Shown: positions 47,493 to 59,649, counted from the first letter of the stretch. The stretch is 64,000 nt of DNA from Gammaproteobacteria bacterium HGW-Gammaproteobacteria-1 (GCA_002840095.1 PGZL01000013.1:62001-126000), one strand, 5' to 3'. Notes: generated by a model from the sequence alone, not told the origin. A program made the numbers and translations.

Positions 47493-49378
47493 GCCGTTCT
47501 TCTCCCCAGTTCGCGTTTTTTTAGATGTATCAGCAACAGCGAGATCGCCGCCGGGGTCATGCCCGGGATACGCCCCGCCTGCCCCAGGGTATCGGGGCGC
47601 TGGCGCGACAGCTTGTCGCGCACCTCGGTGGAGAGCCCGCTGACCTCACGGTAGTCCAGGTCCTCCGGTAGCCGGGTGTCCTCGTGGCGGCGCTGGCGTT
47701 CGATTTCGGTCTGCTGGCGCTCGATGTAGCCGGCGTACTTGGCCTGGATCTCCACCTGTTCGGCCACCGCCGGGTCGGCCACGCCCTCGCCTGCCGCAAC
47801 CAGGCTCATGAGTGAGTCATAACTGACGTCCGGCCGGCGCAGCAGGTCGGCGAGGCGGTACTCGCGTCCCAGCGGCTGGCCGAGGACGCGGCCGGCCTCC
47901 TCGTCGGGCACGGTCTGGGGCCGCACCCAGGTGTCGTGCAGGCGCTGCTGTTCGCGTTGTATGGCCTCGCGCTTGGCCTCGAACGCCGCCCAGCGCGCGT
48001 CGTCCACCAGGCCCAGGTCGCGGCCGATGGCAGTGAGGCGCAGGTCGGCGTTGTCCTCGCGCAGCAGCAGGCGGTGCTCGGCGCGGGAGGTGAACATGCG
48101 GTAGGGCTCACTGGTGCCGCGGGTGATCAGGTCGTCCACCAGCACGCCCAGGTAGGCCTCGTCGCGGCGCGGCCACCAGCCCTCGCGGCCCAGGGCCCGG
48201 CGCCCGGCATTGAGGCCGGCGAGCAGGCCCTGGGCCGCCGCCTCCTCGTAGCCGGTGGTGCCGTTGATCTGGCCGGCGAAGTACAGACCGGGGATGTGCT
48301 TGGTCTCCAGGGTCGGATGCAGATCGCGCGGGTCGAAGAAATCGTATTCGATGGCGTAGCCGGGGCGCACGATGTGGGCCTGTTCCAGGCCGCGGATGGA
48401 GCGCACCAGGGCGTATTGCACGTCGAAGGGCAGCGAGGTGGAGATGCCGTTGGGATACACCTCGTGGGTGGTCAGCCCTTCCGGTTCCAGGAAGATCTGG
48501 TGCTGATCCTTGTCGGCGAAGCGCACCACCTTGTCCTCGATGGACGGGCAGTAGCGCGGCCCGACGCCCTCGATGACGCCGGTATACATGGGCGAACGAT
48601 CCAGGCCGCCGCGGATGATCTCGTGGGTGCGCTCCGAGGTGTGGGTGATGTAGCAGGCGATCTGGCGCGGGTGTTCCTGTGCGCTACCGAGGAAGGAGAA
48701 TACCGGTACCGGGTCGTCGCCCGGCTGCGCCTGCAGGACGGACCAGTCGATGCTGCGGCCGTCCAGGCGCGGCGGCGTGCCGGTCTTGAGCCGCGCCACG
48801 TTCACCGGCAGCTCGCGCAGGCGGCGCGACAGGGCATTGGCCGGCGGGTCGCCGGCGCGGCCGCCCTCGTAATTGGCCAGGCCGATGTGGATGCGCCCGG
48901 CGAGGAAGGTGCCGACGGTGAGCACGATGGCCGGGGCAGCGAAGCGCAACCCCATCTGGGTCACCACGCCGACGGCGCGATCACCCTCGATGATGAGGTC
49001 TTCCACCGCCTGCTGGAACAGGGTGAGGTTGGGCTGGTTTTCCAGCGCGCCGCGCACCACGGCCTTGTACAGCTGGCGGTCGGCCTGGGCGCGGGTGGCG
49101 CGCACCGCCGGCCCCTTGCTGGCGTTGAGGATGCGGAACTGGATGCCGGCGCGGTCGATGGCGCGGGCCATCAGGCCGCCGAGGGCGTCGATCTCCTTGA
49201 CCAGGTGGCCCTTGCCGATGCCGCCGACGGCCGGGTTGCAGCTCATCTGGCCCAGGGTTTCGATGTTGTGGGTGAGCAGCAGGGTGCGGGCGCCCAGACG
49301 CGCGGCGGCCAGGGCCGCCTCGGTGCCGGCATGGCCGCCGCCCACCACGATCACGTCAAAGGATTGTTGGAACTGCAT
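47489..49378 (-). CDS. mnmG: tRNA uridine-5-carboxymethylaminomethyl synthesis enzyme MnmG (GidA)
   Basis: A 629-residue FAD enzyme. The dinucleotide motif [21 protein letters not shown] is at the N-terminus, followed by [21 protein letters not shown]-like [32 protein letters not shown] and [17 protein letters not shown]. With MnmE it modifies the wobble uridine of several tRNAs. The ATG at 49378 is chosen over 49396 because the conserved [15 protein letters not shown] spacing starts there. A fadL-like gene follows with a 4-bp overlap. Confidence 0.97.
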   Translation of the reverse strand: MQFQQSFDVIVVGGGHAGTEAALAAARLGARTLLLTHNIETLGQMSCNPAVGGIGKGHLVKEIDALGGLMARAIDRAGIQFRILNASKGPAVRATRAQADRQLYKAVVRGALENQPNLTLFQQAVEDLIIEGDRAVGVVTQMGLRFAAPAIVLTVGTFLAGRIHIGLANYEGGRAGDPPANALSRRLRELPVNVARLKTGTPPRLDGRSIDWSVLQAQPGDDPVPVFSFLGSAQEHPRQIACYITHTSERTHEIIRGGLDRSPMYTGVIEGVGPRYCPSIEDKVVRFADKDQHQIFLEPEGLTTHEVYPNGISTSLPFDVQYALVRSIRGLEQAHIVRPGYAIEYDFFDPRDLHPTLETKHIPGLYFAGQINGTTGYEEAAAQGLLAGLNAGRRALGREGWWPRRDEAYLGVLVDDLITRGTSEPYRMFTSRAEHRLLLREDNADLRLTAIGRDLGLVDDARWAAFEAKREAIQREQQRLHDTWVRPQTVPDEEAGRVLGQPLGREYRLADLLRRPDVSYDSLMSLVAAGEGVADPAVAEQVEIQAKYAGYIERQQTEIERQRRHEDTRLPEDLDYREVSGLSTEVRDKLSRQRPDTLGQAGRIPGMTPAAISLLLIHLKKRELGRRTA

Positions 49379-49452
49379 GGCCGACCGCCTCACCACCGGG
49401 CCGGGTATTTTACGCGGAAGCCGTCACCGATCCAACGGAACCGCTGCGGGCG

Positions 49453-49860
49453 TCACGGCCGGGCGAAGAAATCCCCGCAGCGGATCAATTCCAGACCGTC
49501 GACGGGCCGGTTGTAGACGTATACCCATGCCGGGACGTCGCGCCCGTCGTGCAGGCGGACCGTGTGCACCTGGCGCAGGTATTCAGTGGGCGCGGCAAAA
49601 CCCGGTCCGCAGGCCTCGTAGCGATCCAGTTCCGCCAGGGCGAAGGGCGGACGGTGCAGACGGTAGACCTCGCCGTGTACCCGATCGTCCGGGGCGGCGG
49701 AGGGCACCAGGCCGGGATAGAAATCCACCCGGTACAGCAGGCCGCAGCAGGTGGCCGCACCGACGAAGTCCGCCTCGCGGGCGAGAAAGTCGTGCATGGG
49801 GTTGGCGCCGCCCTTGCGCAGGGTGCCATAGACGAACAGTTCTTGCGGTTCCGGGTTCAC
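49453..49860 (-). CDS. gamma-glutamylcyclotransferase-like (GGCT/AIG2) protein
   Basis: A 135-residue protein beginning with the family motif ELFVYGTLRKGG, followed by VHGEVYRLHRPPFALAELDRYEACG, in which the Glu82-type catalytic acid region is present (the LDRYE motif). GGCT-fold enzymes release 5-oxoproline or trim gamma-glutamylamines. Upstream on the same strand, 6 bp away, is a hemerythrin gene. Confidence 0.85.
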   Translation of the reverse strand: MNPEPQELFVYGTLRKGGANPMHDFLAREADFVGAATCCGLLYRVDFYPGLVPSAAPDDRVHGEVYRLHRPPFALAELDRYEACGPGFAAPTEYLRQVHTVRLHDGRDVPAWVYVYNRPVDGLELIRCGDFFARP

Positions 49861-49866
49861 GGTCTG

Positions 49867-50280
49867 TTATCGGGCTGCATTCACAACCTGATTTTCGTGC
49901 AGCGCCAGATGCGCCGCCAGTGCACTGTCCATGGTGGCGGCGTGCACGGCGAACCAGGCGGGGAGATGTTCGGTGACGTAATTGTGCGCCAGGGTGATCC
50001 TCCCCTGCACCGCGCGCTGTCCCAGGGCGCGCAGATCGCCGAGCATGCGCCGGTGCTCGGCGCGGTGTTCCTCGAGGGAGGGAAATGCCGTGTCCGCCAT
50101 CAATGCCTCTTCGGCGCCGAAGTGATCGCCGGTGTGATCGAGCAGGGCCAGAAACAGCGCCTGGAATTCGCGGCCCTCGGCCACGGCCAGGCTGTTGACC
50201 AGCGCGGCAAACTCGGCATGGGTATTGTCCATGCCGGGGTTACCGAGGAGATAGTTTGCGGGCCAGGGGATTAGGGGCAT
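49867..50280 (-). CDS. bacteriohemerythrin
   Basis: A 137-residue four-helix protein with the di-iron ligand set in order: DNTHAEF (His, helix A), HTGDHFGAEEALM (His-x3-His...Glu, helix B), EEHRAEHRRM (His, His, helix C) and HLPAWFAVHAATMD (His and Asp, helix D). It binds O2 reversibly and could buffer or sense oxygen, which fits the neighbouring nif and rnf genes. No ribosome site is visible; the 5' region is a heptamer repeat array. Confidence 0.85.
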   Translation of the reverse strand: MPLIPWPANYLLGNPGMDNTHAEFAALVNSLAVAEGREFQALFLALLDHTGDHFGAEEALMADTAFPSLEEHRAEHRRMLGDLRALGQRAVQGRITLAHNYVTEHLPAWFAVHAATMDSALAAHLALHENQVVNAAR

Positions 50281-50286
50281 TTTTTC

Positions 50287-50417
50287 AAAGGTTCAAGGTT
50301 CAAGGTTCAAGGTTCAAGGTTCAAGGTTCAAGGTTCAAGGTTCAAGGTTCAAGGTTCAAGGTTCAAGGTTCAAGGTTCAAGGTTCATCAAGGTTCAAGGT
50401 TCAAGGTTCAAGGTTCA
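50287..50417. repeat. heptamer tandem array (GGTTCAA)n between nifA and the hemerythrin gene
   Basis: About 14 uninterrupted copies of GGTTCAA (50290-50386), then a phase break after GGTTCA, and about four more (50387-50417). It lies directly 5' of the hemerythrin start and about 53 bp 3' of the nifA stop, with an additional partial inverse (TTCAACGTTGAACCTTGAA near 50448-50466). Seven is not divisible by three, and slippage would shift spacing to any upstream promoter. Confidence 0.95.
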
Positions 50418-50470
50418 GCAAAAGGGTGACCGGGATTCTTTCAACGTTCAACGTTGAACCTTGAACATCT

Positions 50471-53679
<3,209 letters not shown>

Positions 53680-53755
53680 TCAATGCAGGATGCGTGCCCG
53701 AAGAGGGATATGGGGCTCAGGGTACGAACGGCGTCCCTGCGTACGGCGTTTGTTT

Positions 53756-53914
53756 TGTTGTATGTCCGACAAACGCTTGTAGCATCACGGGCCGGTACGA
53801 CAAAAATTCGCGGCATTCCTGCACCACAACCGTGCAAGCCCACGACAAAACGGTGCAAACACTGGGGTTATCGCGGTGCATGGCCGCCTCCCGCACCGTG
53901 GCACGGTTGATGCA
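53756..53914 (+). promoter_or_regulatory. NifA upstream site and sigma54 promoter of rnfA
   Basis: TGT-N10-ACA occurs at 53756-53771, the NifA upstream-activator consensus. TGGCACGGTTGATGCA (53899-53914) matches the -24/-12 sigma54 consensus, with GG and GC exactly 12 bp apart as required. The likely transcript start near 53925 is about 22 bp before the rnfA start. The site lies about 160 bp upstream, a normal looping distance. The layout argues that NifA drives rnf. Confidence 0.78.
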
Positions 53915-53946
53915 AAAACCACTTCATAGATGAAGAGGTGTGCAAC

Positions 53947-54528
53947 GTGACCGAATATCTCCTGCTCCTGCTCGGCACCGCCCTGGTGAACAACGTGGTC
54001 CTGGTGAAATTCCTCGGCCTGTGTCCGTTCATGGGTGTCTCCAGCAAGGTGGACTCCGCCCTCGGCATGGGGCTGGCCACCACCTTCGTGCTTACCCTTG
54101 CCGCCTTCGCCGGCTGGGTATTGGAGCACTTCGTGCTGCAACCGCTGGGCATCGGCTTCCTGCGCATCCTCGCCTTCATCCTGGTCATCGCCGCGGTGGT
54201 GCAGTTCACCGAAATGGTGGTGCGCAAGACCAGCCCGGCCCTGTACCAGACCCTGGGCATCTTTCTGCCGCTGATCACCACCAACTGCGCCGTGCTCGGC
54301 GTGGCCCTGCTCAACGTGCAGGAGAACAACGGCTTCGTGCACAGCCTGCTCTACGGCTTCGGCTCCGCCCTCGGCTTCACCCTGGTGATGGTGCTGTTCG
54401 CCGGCATGCGCGAGCGGCTGGCGCTGGCCGCGGTGCCGGCGCTGTTCAAGGGTGCGCCCATCGGCTTCATCGTCGCCGGCCTGCTGTCGCTGGCGTTCAT
54501 GGGCTTTGCGGGGCTGCCGGTGAAATAG
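53947..54528 (+). CDS. rnfA: electron transport complex subunit RnfA
   Basis: A 193-residue membrane protein with six spans. Family pattern [22 protein letters not shown] holds one of the Cys ligands of the membrane [2Fe-2S] site; [17 protein letters not shown] has the other. GTG at 53947 is preferred since GAGG lies eight bases upstream. RnfA pairs with RnfE. First gene of the rnf operon, just after the sigma54 promoter. Confidence 0.96.
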   Translation: MTEYLLLLLGTALVNNVVLVKFLGLCPFMGVSSKVDSALGMGLATTFVLTLAAFAGWVLEHFVLQPLGIGFLRILAFILVIAAVVQFTEMVVRKTSPALYQTLGIFLPLITTNCAVLGVALLNVQENNGFVHSLLYGFGSALGFTLVMVLFAGMRERLALAAVPALFKGAPIGFIVAGLLSLAFMGFAGLPVK

Positions 54529-54595
54529 AGCCGGTTTCAGGGCACGCCCGTAGATGCAACCGAATGTTGTGCGAGACATATAGAGGTAACCGACC

Positions 54596-55129
54596 ATGTT
54601 CGCTGCGATCTTGAGTCTGACCGTGCTGGGCCTTGCGCTGGGCTGGCTGCTCGGTCTCGCCGCGCGCCGCTTCAAGGTGGAGGTGGATCCGCGCGTGGCG
54701 CAGGTGGAGGCCCTGATGCCCGGTTCGCAGTGCGGCCAGTGCGGCTTCCCCGGCTGCTCGCCTGCTGCATTGGCCGTGGTCAACGGCGAGGCGCCGCTGA
54801 CCCTGTGCCCGCCCGGCGGCAAGGCGCTGGTGGAATCGCTGGCCGCCACCCTCGGCGTGAGCGTGGACACCTCGGGCATGCAGGACGGCGGCCCGCAACT
54901 GGCGCGCGTCGACGAAACCATCTGCATCGGCTGCATCAAATGCCTGCGCACCTGCCCCACCGACGCCATCGTCGGCGCGCCGAAACAGATCCACGTGGTG
55001 ATGGAGCGCGCCTGCACCGGCTGCGGCGCCTGCATCGAGATCTGCCCCACCGGCGCGCTGGCCCTGGTGGAGGAAGCACCCACCCTGCGCACCTGGCGCT
55101 GGGCCAAACCCGAGCTGGTGGCGGCATGA
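54596..55129 (+). CDS. rnfB: electron transport complex iron-sulfur subunit RnfB
   Basis: A 177-residue protein with an N-terminal membrane helix (LSLTVLGLALGWLLGLAARRF), a Cys cluster QCGQCGFPGCSP with a more distal Cys (TLCPPGG), and two [4Fe-4S] ferredoxin motifs (CIGCIKCLRTCP and CTGCGACIEICP). It passes electrons to the membrane subunits. 67 bp from rnfA, the only rnf junction without a recognised repeat. Confidence 0.96.
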   Translation: MFAAILSLTVLGLALGWLLGLAARRFKVEVDPRVAQVEALMPGSQCGQCGFPGCSPAALAVVNGEAPLTLCPPGGKALVESLAATLGVSVDTSGMQDGGPQLARVDETICIGCIKCLRTCPTDAIVGAPKQIHVVMERACTGCGACIEICPTGALALVEEAPTLRTWRWAKPELVAA

Positions 55130-55142
55130 CAAGCGTGAAAAC

Positions 55143-55345
55143 CATTTGTCGCAGAGACACGGAGGCGCGGAGAAAATCCGTGTCTTTTTTCACCCCCGCC
55201 GCGCGCTATGGCTGGCGTATGGGCGCCGATGCGGATCCACTACCGGTTTGCCCTCATACCCTCCGCGTCTCTGCGTCTGGGAAATACGTTCTAGACATTT
55301 CCAACCGACTACATCCATGTAGTCGTCCGCGGCGGTTTTCATTTG
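55143..55345. repeat. palindromic repeats in the rnfB-rnfC junction
   Basis: The 229-bp junction contains an inverted pair near 55148-55172 (CGCAGAGACACGGAGGCGCG) and 55261-55281 (CTCCGCGTCTCTGCGTCTGGG), and then a 60-bp unit with GACTACATCCATGTAGTCG and the TTTCCAACC motif (55300-55330). The same unit recurs in the opposite orientation at the rnfD-rnfG junction and as a variant before rnfH. Confidence 0.8.
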
Positions 55346-55358
55346 TGGAGAACCGGAC

Positions 55359-56816
55359 ATGAAACTGTTCCGCTTCCGCGGCGGCATCCATCCGCCCACC
55401 CGCAAGGAGTTGAGCGCCGACGCGGCCATCGAGACCATGCCGCTGCCGGAACGGCTGTACATTCCCATGCAGCAGCACATCGGCGTGCCCGCCGAACCGG
55501 CGGTGAAGATTGGCCAGCACGTGCTCAAGGGCCAACTGCTGGCGCGCGCCAGCGGCGCGCTGTCGGCGCCGATTCATGCGCCCACCTCGGGCTGGGTGCG
55601 CGCCGTCACCGACTTCACCGCGCCCCATCCTTCCGGCCTGCCGATCCTCACGGTGGTGCTGGAACCGGACGGCAAGGATGAGTGGGACGAGTTTCCGCTG
55701 CCCAAGGATCCGTTCGAGATGCCGCCGGAGCTGATCGCCGAACGCGTCGCCGCCGCCGGTATCGTCGGCATGGGCGGCGCCACCTTCCCCACCGCGGTGA
55801 AGCTGAGCGGCGCCACCAACAAACACATCCACACCCTGCTCATCAACGGCGGCGAGTGCGAGCCCTACCTCACCTGCGACGACCGCCTGATGCGCGAGCG
55901 CGCCGCCGAGGTGATCGACGGCGTGCGCCTGATCCTGCACGGCATCCGCTGGGGCCGCGCCATCATCGCCATCGAGGACAACAAATCGGCAGCCCTCGCC
56001 GCCATGGGCGAGGCGGCCAAGGGCTACGGCCAGCTGGAAGTGGTCGCCGTGCCGACGCTGTATCCCATGGGCTCGGAAAAGCAGCTGATCAAGACCGTCA
56101 CCGGACTGGAAGTACCTGCGGGCGGCCTCGCCGCCCAGGTGGGCGTGCTGGTGCAGAACGTCGCCACCGCCTACGCGGTGCACGAAGCGATCCGTTACGG
56201 CCGCCCGCTGGTGCGGCGCATCGTCACGGTGAGCGGCGGCGCCGTGCGCGATCGGCGCAACCTGGAGGTGCCCATCGGCACCCTGGTGGACGATCTGCTG
56301 CGCCACTGCGGTTACGTCGGCGAACCGGAACGCCTGCTCATGGGCGGCCCGATGATGGGTACCGTGCTGCCGCACGCCATGGTGCCCATCGTCAAGGGCA
56401 GCAACGGCGTGCTGGCCCTGAGCAAGCCGGAACTGCCCGAGGGCAGCGCCTCGCCCTGCATCCGCTGCGGCTCCTGCGTGCGCGTCTGCCCGGTGGGCCT
56501 GATGCCGCTGGAGCTGATGAAGCGCGCCCAGAACAACGACCTCGACGGCGCCGTCGATTACGGCCTGTCCGACTGCCTGTCCTGCGGCACCTGCGCCTAC
56601 GTCTGCCCGGCGCACCTGCCGCTCACCCACTATTTCAACTACGCCAAGGGCGAGTTGGCCGCGCGCGCGCAGCAGAAGCGCAAGACCGACTACACCAAAC
56701 AGCTGGTGCAGGCGCGGCAGGCGCGCCTGGAACGGGAGGCACAGGCCAAGGCCGAGGCGGCGGCCAAGCGCAAGGCCGAACGTGCGGCAAAGAAGGCGCA
56801 GGAGGCGGAGGCATGA
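55359..56816 (+). CDS. rnfC: electron transport complex subunit RnfC
   Basis: A 485-residue peripheral subunit. N-terminal RnfC barrel (FRFRGGIHPPTRKE), an FMN/NADH-binding Rossmann-type region (GMGGATFPTAVKL, LINGGECEPYLTCDDRLM), and two [4Fe-4S] motifs near the C-terminus (CIRCGSCVRVCPVGLMP and CLSCGTCAYVCPAHLPL). It exchanges electrons with NADH or ferredoxin. The C-terminal tail is a long Ala/Lys/Glu helix, typical of proteobacterial RnfC. Confidence 0.97.
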   Translation: MKLFRFRGGIHPPTRKELSADAAIETMPLPERLYIPMQQHIGVPAEPAVKIGQHVLKGQLLARASGALSAPIHAPTSGWVRAVTDFTAPHPSGLPILTVVLEPDGKDEWDEFPLPKDPFEMPPELIAERVAAAGIVGMGGATFPTAVKLSGATNKHIHTLLINGGECEPYLTCDDRLMRERAAEVIDGVRLILHGIRWGRAIIAIEDNKSAALAAMGEAAKGYGQLEVVAVPTLYPMGSEKQLIKTVTGLEVPAGGLAAQVGVLVQNVATAYAVHEAIRYGRPLVRRIVTVSGGAVRDRRNLEVPIGTLVDDLLRHCGYVGEPERLLMGGPMMGTVLPHAMVPIVKGSNGVLALSKPELPEGSASPCIRCGSCVRVCPVGLMPLELMKRAQNNDLDGAVDYGLSDCLSCGTCAYVCPAHLPLTHYFNYAKGELAARAQQKRKTDYTKQLVQARQARLEREAQAKAEAAAKRKAERAAKKAQEAEA

Positions 56817-56833
56817 TCGCCGAATGCGTAATC

Positions 56834-56888
56834 GGTGCGCGGTGCGCACCCTACCAAAACTCCGGTCGTAGGGTGCGCACCGCGCACC
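56834..56888. repeat. GTAGGGTGCGC palindromic repeat in the rnfC-rnfD junction
   Basis: Two halves, GGTGCGCGGTGCGCACCCTAC (56834-56854) and GTAGGGTGCGCACCGCGCACC (56868-56888), are near-perfect inverted repeats of each other around a short spacer. Same family as the copies at 1848-2077 and 43464-43625. It starts 18 bp after the rnfC stop and ends 20 bp before rnfD. Confidence 0.88.
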
Positions 56889-56907
56889 ACGACGTGAGGG
56901 CGACCCC

Positions 56908-57996
56908 ATGACCACCCCCATCAGCGGCCCCCACTATCACGGCCAGCGCAGCGTGCGCGGCATCATGGCGCAGGTGATGCTGGCCCTCGTTCCCGCCACC
57001 GTGTTCGCGCTGTGGCAGTTCGGCTGGCCGGCAGTGTTCCTGTTCCTGCTCACCCTCGGCAGCGCCGTATTCACCGAAGCGCTGTCGCTGCGCCTCGCCG
57101 ACAAGCCGCTGCGCCCGTTCCTGCTGGACGGCTCCGGCCTGCTCACCGCCTGGCTGCTGGCGCTGAGCCTGCCGCCCTGGGCGCCGTGGTGGATCGGCGT
57201 GGTGGGCGGCGCCTTCGCCATCGTGCTCGGCAAACAGGTGTTCGGCGGCATCGGCCAGAACCTGTTCAACCCGGCGATGCTGGCGCGCGTCGCCCTGCTC
57301 ATCTCCTTCCCCGTCGCCATGACGCGCTGGACCGTGCCGCAGCCGCTGTTCAGCGCCGGCGCGCCGGGGATCGTCGAAAGCCTGCGCATCACCTTCGGCG
57401 GCGGCGCCGACATCGACACGCTCTCCGGCGCCACCGTGCTCGGCCACAGCAAGACCGAGCTGACGCGCGGCGTCGGCCTCGACGTCTCGCTGGCCGATGT
57501 CTACGCGCCGCTCGATCACCTGCTCGGCCTCTCCGCCGGCAGCCTGGGCGAAACCTCGGCCCTGCTGCTTCTGCTCGGCGGCCTGTTCCTGCTGGCGCGC
57601 CGCATCATCACCTGGCAGATCCCGGTCGCCATGCTGGGTACCGTGGCGCTGCTCGCCGGCGTCATGCATCTGATCGATCCGCTGCGCTACGCGGACCCGC
57701 TGCTGCATGTGCTCGCCGGCGGCATGATGCTCGGCGCGTTTTTCATCGCCACCGATCCGGTGACCTCGCCCAGCTCCGGTCTCGGCCAGCTGGTGTTCGG
57801 CGCCGGCTGCGGCGTGCTGATCTACGTCATCCGCACCTGGGGCGGCTTCCCCGAGGGCCTCGCCTTCGCCGTGCTGATCATGAACGCCGCCACCCCGCTC
57901 ATCGATCACTACCTGCGCCCGCGCGTCTACGGCCGCAACCGCCGCGGTACACCGCTGACCTACGCGCCGGAACAGCTGGGACGTGAGAAAGAATGA
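56908..57996 (+). CDS. rnfD: electron transport complex subunit RnfD
   Basis: A 362-residue integral membrane subunit with about nine to ten spans. The covalent FMN site is DTLSGATVLGHS (the SGAT threonine). Other family marks are FLLDGSGLLTAWLLALSLPPW, GGIGQNLFNPAMLARVALL and the C-terminal FFIATDPVTSPSSGLGQLVFGA loop. With A, E and G it forms the ion-translocating part. Confidence 0.97.
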   Translation: MTTPISGPHYHGQRSVRGIMAQVMLALVPATVFALWQFGWPAVFLFLLTLGSAVFTEALSLRLADKPLRPFLLDGSGLLTAWLLALSLPPWAPWWIGVVGGAFAIVLGKQVFGGIGQNLFNPAMLARVALLISFPVAMTRWTVPQPLFSAGAPGIVESLRITFGGGADIDTLSGATVLGHSKTELTRGVGLDVSLADVYAPLDHLLGLSAGSLGETSALLLLLGGLFLLARRIITWQIPVAMLGTVALLAGVMHLIDPLRYADPLLHVLAGGMMLGAFFIATDPVTSPSSGLGQLVFGAGCGVLIYVIRTWGGFPEGLAFAVLIMNAATPLIDHYLRPRVYGRNRRGTPLTYAPEQLGREKE

Positions 57997-58005
57997 ACAC
58001 ATCTG

Positions 58006-58130
58006 TCGCTGACGACTGCATGGATGTAGCCGGTTGGAAATGTCTGGAACGTAGTTCCCAGATGCAGAGGCGCAGAGTAATTGAAGAACGCGATTCACAC
58101 TCTCTGCGTCTCCGCGCCTCTGTGCCAATG
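58006..58130. repeat. palindromic repeats in the rnfD-rnfG junction
   Basis: GACTGCATGGATGTAGCCGG and the TTGGAAATGTCTGGAACGTA motif (58014-58054) match the rnfB-rnfC copy in reverse orientation. GATGCAGAGGCGCAGAG (58060-58077) and CTCTCTGCGTCTCCGCGCCTC (58100-58125) form a second inverted pair. The junction is 169 bp long and holds no gene. Confidence 0.8.
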
Positions 58131-58165
58131 ACTTGGTGTTCAGGTGAACAAGGGGTTTCAAGATA

Positions 58166-58837
58166 ATGCACAAGACCAACCCGGAACCGGAATACCGCAA
58201 GCGCCTCGGCTACTCCGCCGCGCTGCTCGGCGGCTTCGCCATGCTGGCCGGCGCCGCGCTCACCCTGGGCCATGTCCAGACGCGCGATGACATCGCCGCG
58301 CGCCTGGCCGAGGACCGCAAGGCCTCGCTCAGCCAGGTGATCCCCGCGGCGCTGCACGACAACGATCTGCTGCAAGCGCCGCTGGCGCTGGCGCTGGACG
58401 GTGCGGAAAGCAAAACCTTCTTCCGCGCCACCCGCGGCGGCGCGGTCAGCGCCGTCGCCTTCGAAATGATCGGCCAGGGCTACGGCGGCGCCGTCGTCGT
58501 CCTGCTCGGTCTCGACCGCGACGGCAAGGTGCTGGGCGCACGCGTCATCGCCCATAACGAAACGCCGGGCCTGGGCGACAAGATCGAGGTGAAGAAGGAT
58601 CGCTGGATCACCACCCTCGAAGGCCACAGCCTCGCCGAGCTGGGCCACGACGGCTGGCAGGTCAAAAAGGACGGCGGCCAGTTCGATCAGTTCACCGGCG
58701 CAACCATCACGCCGCGCGCGGTGATCACGGCAGTGCGCAACGGTCTCGACCTGTTCGCCACTCACCGTGAAGAGTTGCTGGCCATGAGTACAAAGGATGA
58801 AAACAAGGACAAGATGAACAAGAAAAAACAGGATTAA
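58166..58837 (+). CDS. rnfG: electron transport complex subunit RnfG with a repeat-derived tail
   Basis: A 223-residue membrane-anchored flavoprotein with one N-terminal span (YSAALLGGFAMLAGAALTL) and a periplasmic FMN domain. The covalent FMN site is QFTGATITPRAV, with the Thr of the S/T-G-A-T motif. The last nine or so codons (DKMNKKKQD) are encoded by the start of an inverted-repeat element. Only the tail is affected, so the subunit should work. 125 bp separate it from rnfE. Confidence 0.95.
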   Translation: MHKTNPEPEYRKRLGYSAALLGGFAMLAGAALTLGHVQTRDDIAARLAEDRKASLSQVIPAALHDNDLLQAPLALALDGAESKTFFRATRGGAVSAVAFEMIGQGYGGAVVVLLGLDRDGKVLGARVIAHNETPGLGDKIEVKKDRWITTLEGHSLAELGHDGWQVKKDGGQFDQFTGATITPRAVITAVRNGLDLFATHREELLAMSTKDENKDKMNKKKQD

Positions 58838-58883
58838 CAAGATAACAATCTTGTCAATCTTGAAACATCTTGTTCATCTTGTC
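58808..58883. repeat. GACAAGATGAACAAG inverted-repeat element at the end of rnfG
   Basis: GACAAGATGAACAAGA (58808-58823) is the exact inverse of TCTTGTTCATCTTGTC (58868-58883). Inner parts (ACAAGATAACAATCTTGT) also pair. It is the same family as the 44578-44657 element. The left arm lies inside the rnfG coding end. Confidence 0.85.
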
Positions 58884-58962
58884 TGAGGTTTTGACTGTAA
58901 GTGCTCCGTCGGTCGAGGGGCACTTACAACTTGAAACTTTTAACTTGCAACCGGGGTTCATC

Positions 58963-59649
58963 ATGACCGACTACAAACGCATCGTCCGCGACGGCCTGTG
59001 GGACAACAACGTGGTGTTCGCGCAGATGCTGGCGCTGTGCCCGCTGCTCGCCGTCACCGGCACCGCCACCAACGGTCTCGGCATGGGCCTCGCCACCACC
59101 GCGGTGATGGTGGTCTCGGGCATGGTCATCGCCCTGTTCCGCAGCATGGTCACGCCCGAGGTGCGCATCCCGGTGTTCGTGCTGCTCATCGCCGCCATCG
59201 TCACCCTGGTGGACATGATGATGAACGCCTGGCTGCACGAGTTGTACAAGGTGCTTGGCCTTTTCATTCCGCTCATCGTCACCAACTGCGCCATCCTCGG
59301 CCGTGCCGAATCCTTCGCCTCCAAGAACCCGGTCATGGCTTCCGCCGCCGACGGCCTGTTCATGGGCCTGGGCTTCACCCTCGGCCTCGTCGTCCTCGGC
59401 GCCGTGCGCGAGGTCATCGGCAGCGGCACCCTGTTCGCCAACGCCGCCCTGCTGCTGGGCGAACCCTTTCATTTCATGGAACTCACCCTGCTGCCCGGTT
59501 ACGACGGCTTCCTGCTGATGATCCTGCCTCCCGGCGGTTTCCTGGTTCTCGGCTTTCTGCTGGCGGGCAAGCGCCTGCTCGACGCGCGGCGCAGCCGCGT
59601 CGCCGTGCAGCCTGAGCCGGCACCGGACGCAGAGCCCGTCGCAGGATGA
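58963..59649 (+). CDS. rnfE: electron transport complex subunit RnfE
   Basis: A 228-residue membrane protein related to RnfA. It starts with MTDYKRIVRDGLWDNNVVF (ATG at 58963; a longer frame to 58870 reads through repeat DNA and is rejected). The family pattern AQMLALCPLLAVTGTATNGLGMG and LGLFIPLIVTNCAILGRAE carry the two membrane cysteines. Pairs with RnfA. The C-terminal 20 residues are Arg/Pro-rich. Confidence 0.96.
   Translation: MTDYKRIVRDGLWDNNVVFAQMLALCPLLAVTGTATNGLGMGLATTAVMVVSGMVIALFRSMVTPEVRIPVFVLLIAAIVTLVDMMMNAWLHELYKVLGLFIPLIVTNCAILGRAESFASKNPVMASAADGLFMGLGFTLGLVVLGAVREVIGSGTLFANAALLLGEPFHFMELTLLPGYDGFLLMILPPGGFLVLGFLLAGKRLLDARRSRVAVQPEPAPDAEPVAG

Noticed and set aside
50287-50417. 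A CRISPR-like array
   Set aside because: The repeat is a 7-bp microsatellite without spacers.
53785-58200. Long minus-strand frames opposite rnfA-rnfD
   Set aside because: Antisense shadows of the rnf genes; the plus-strand products carry the expected Fe-S and flavin motifs.
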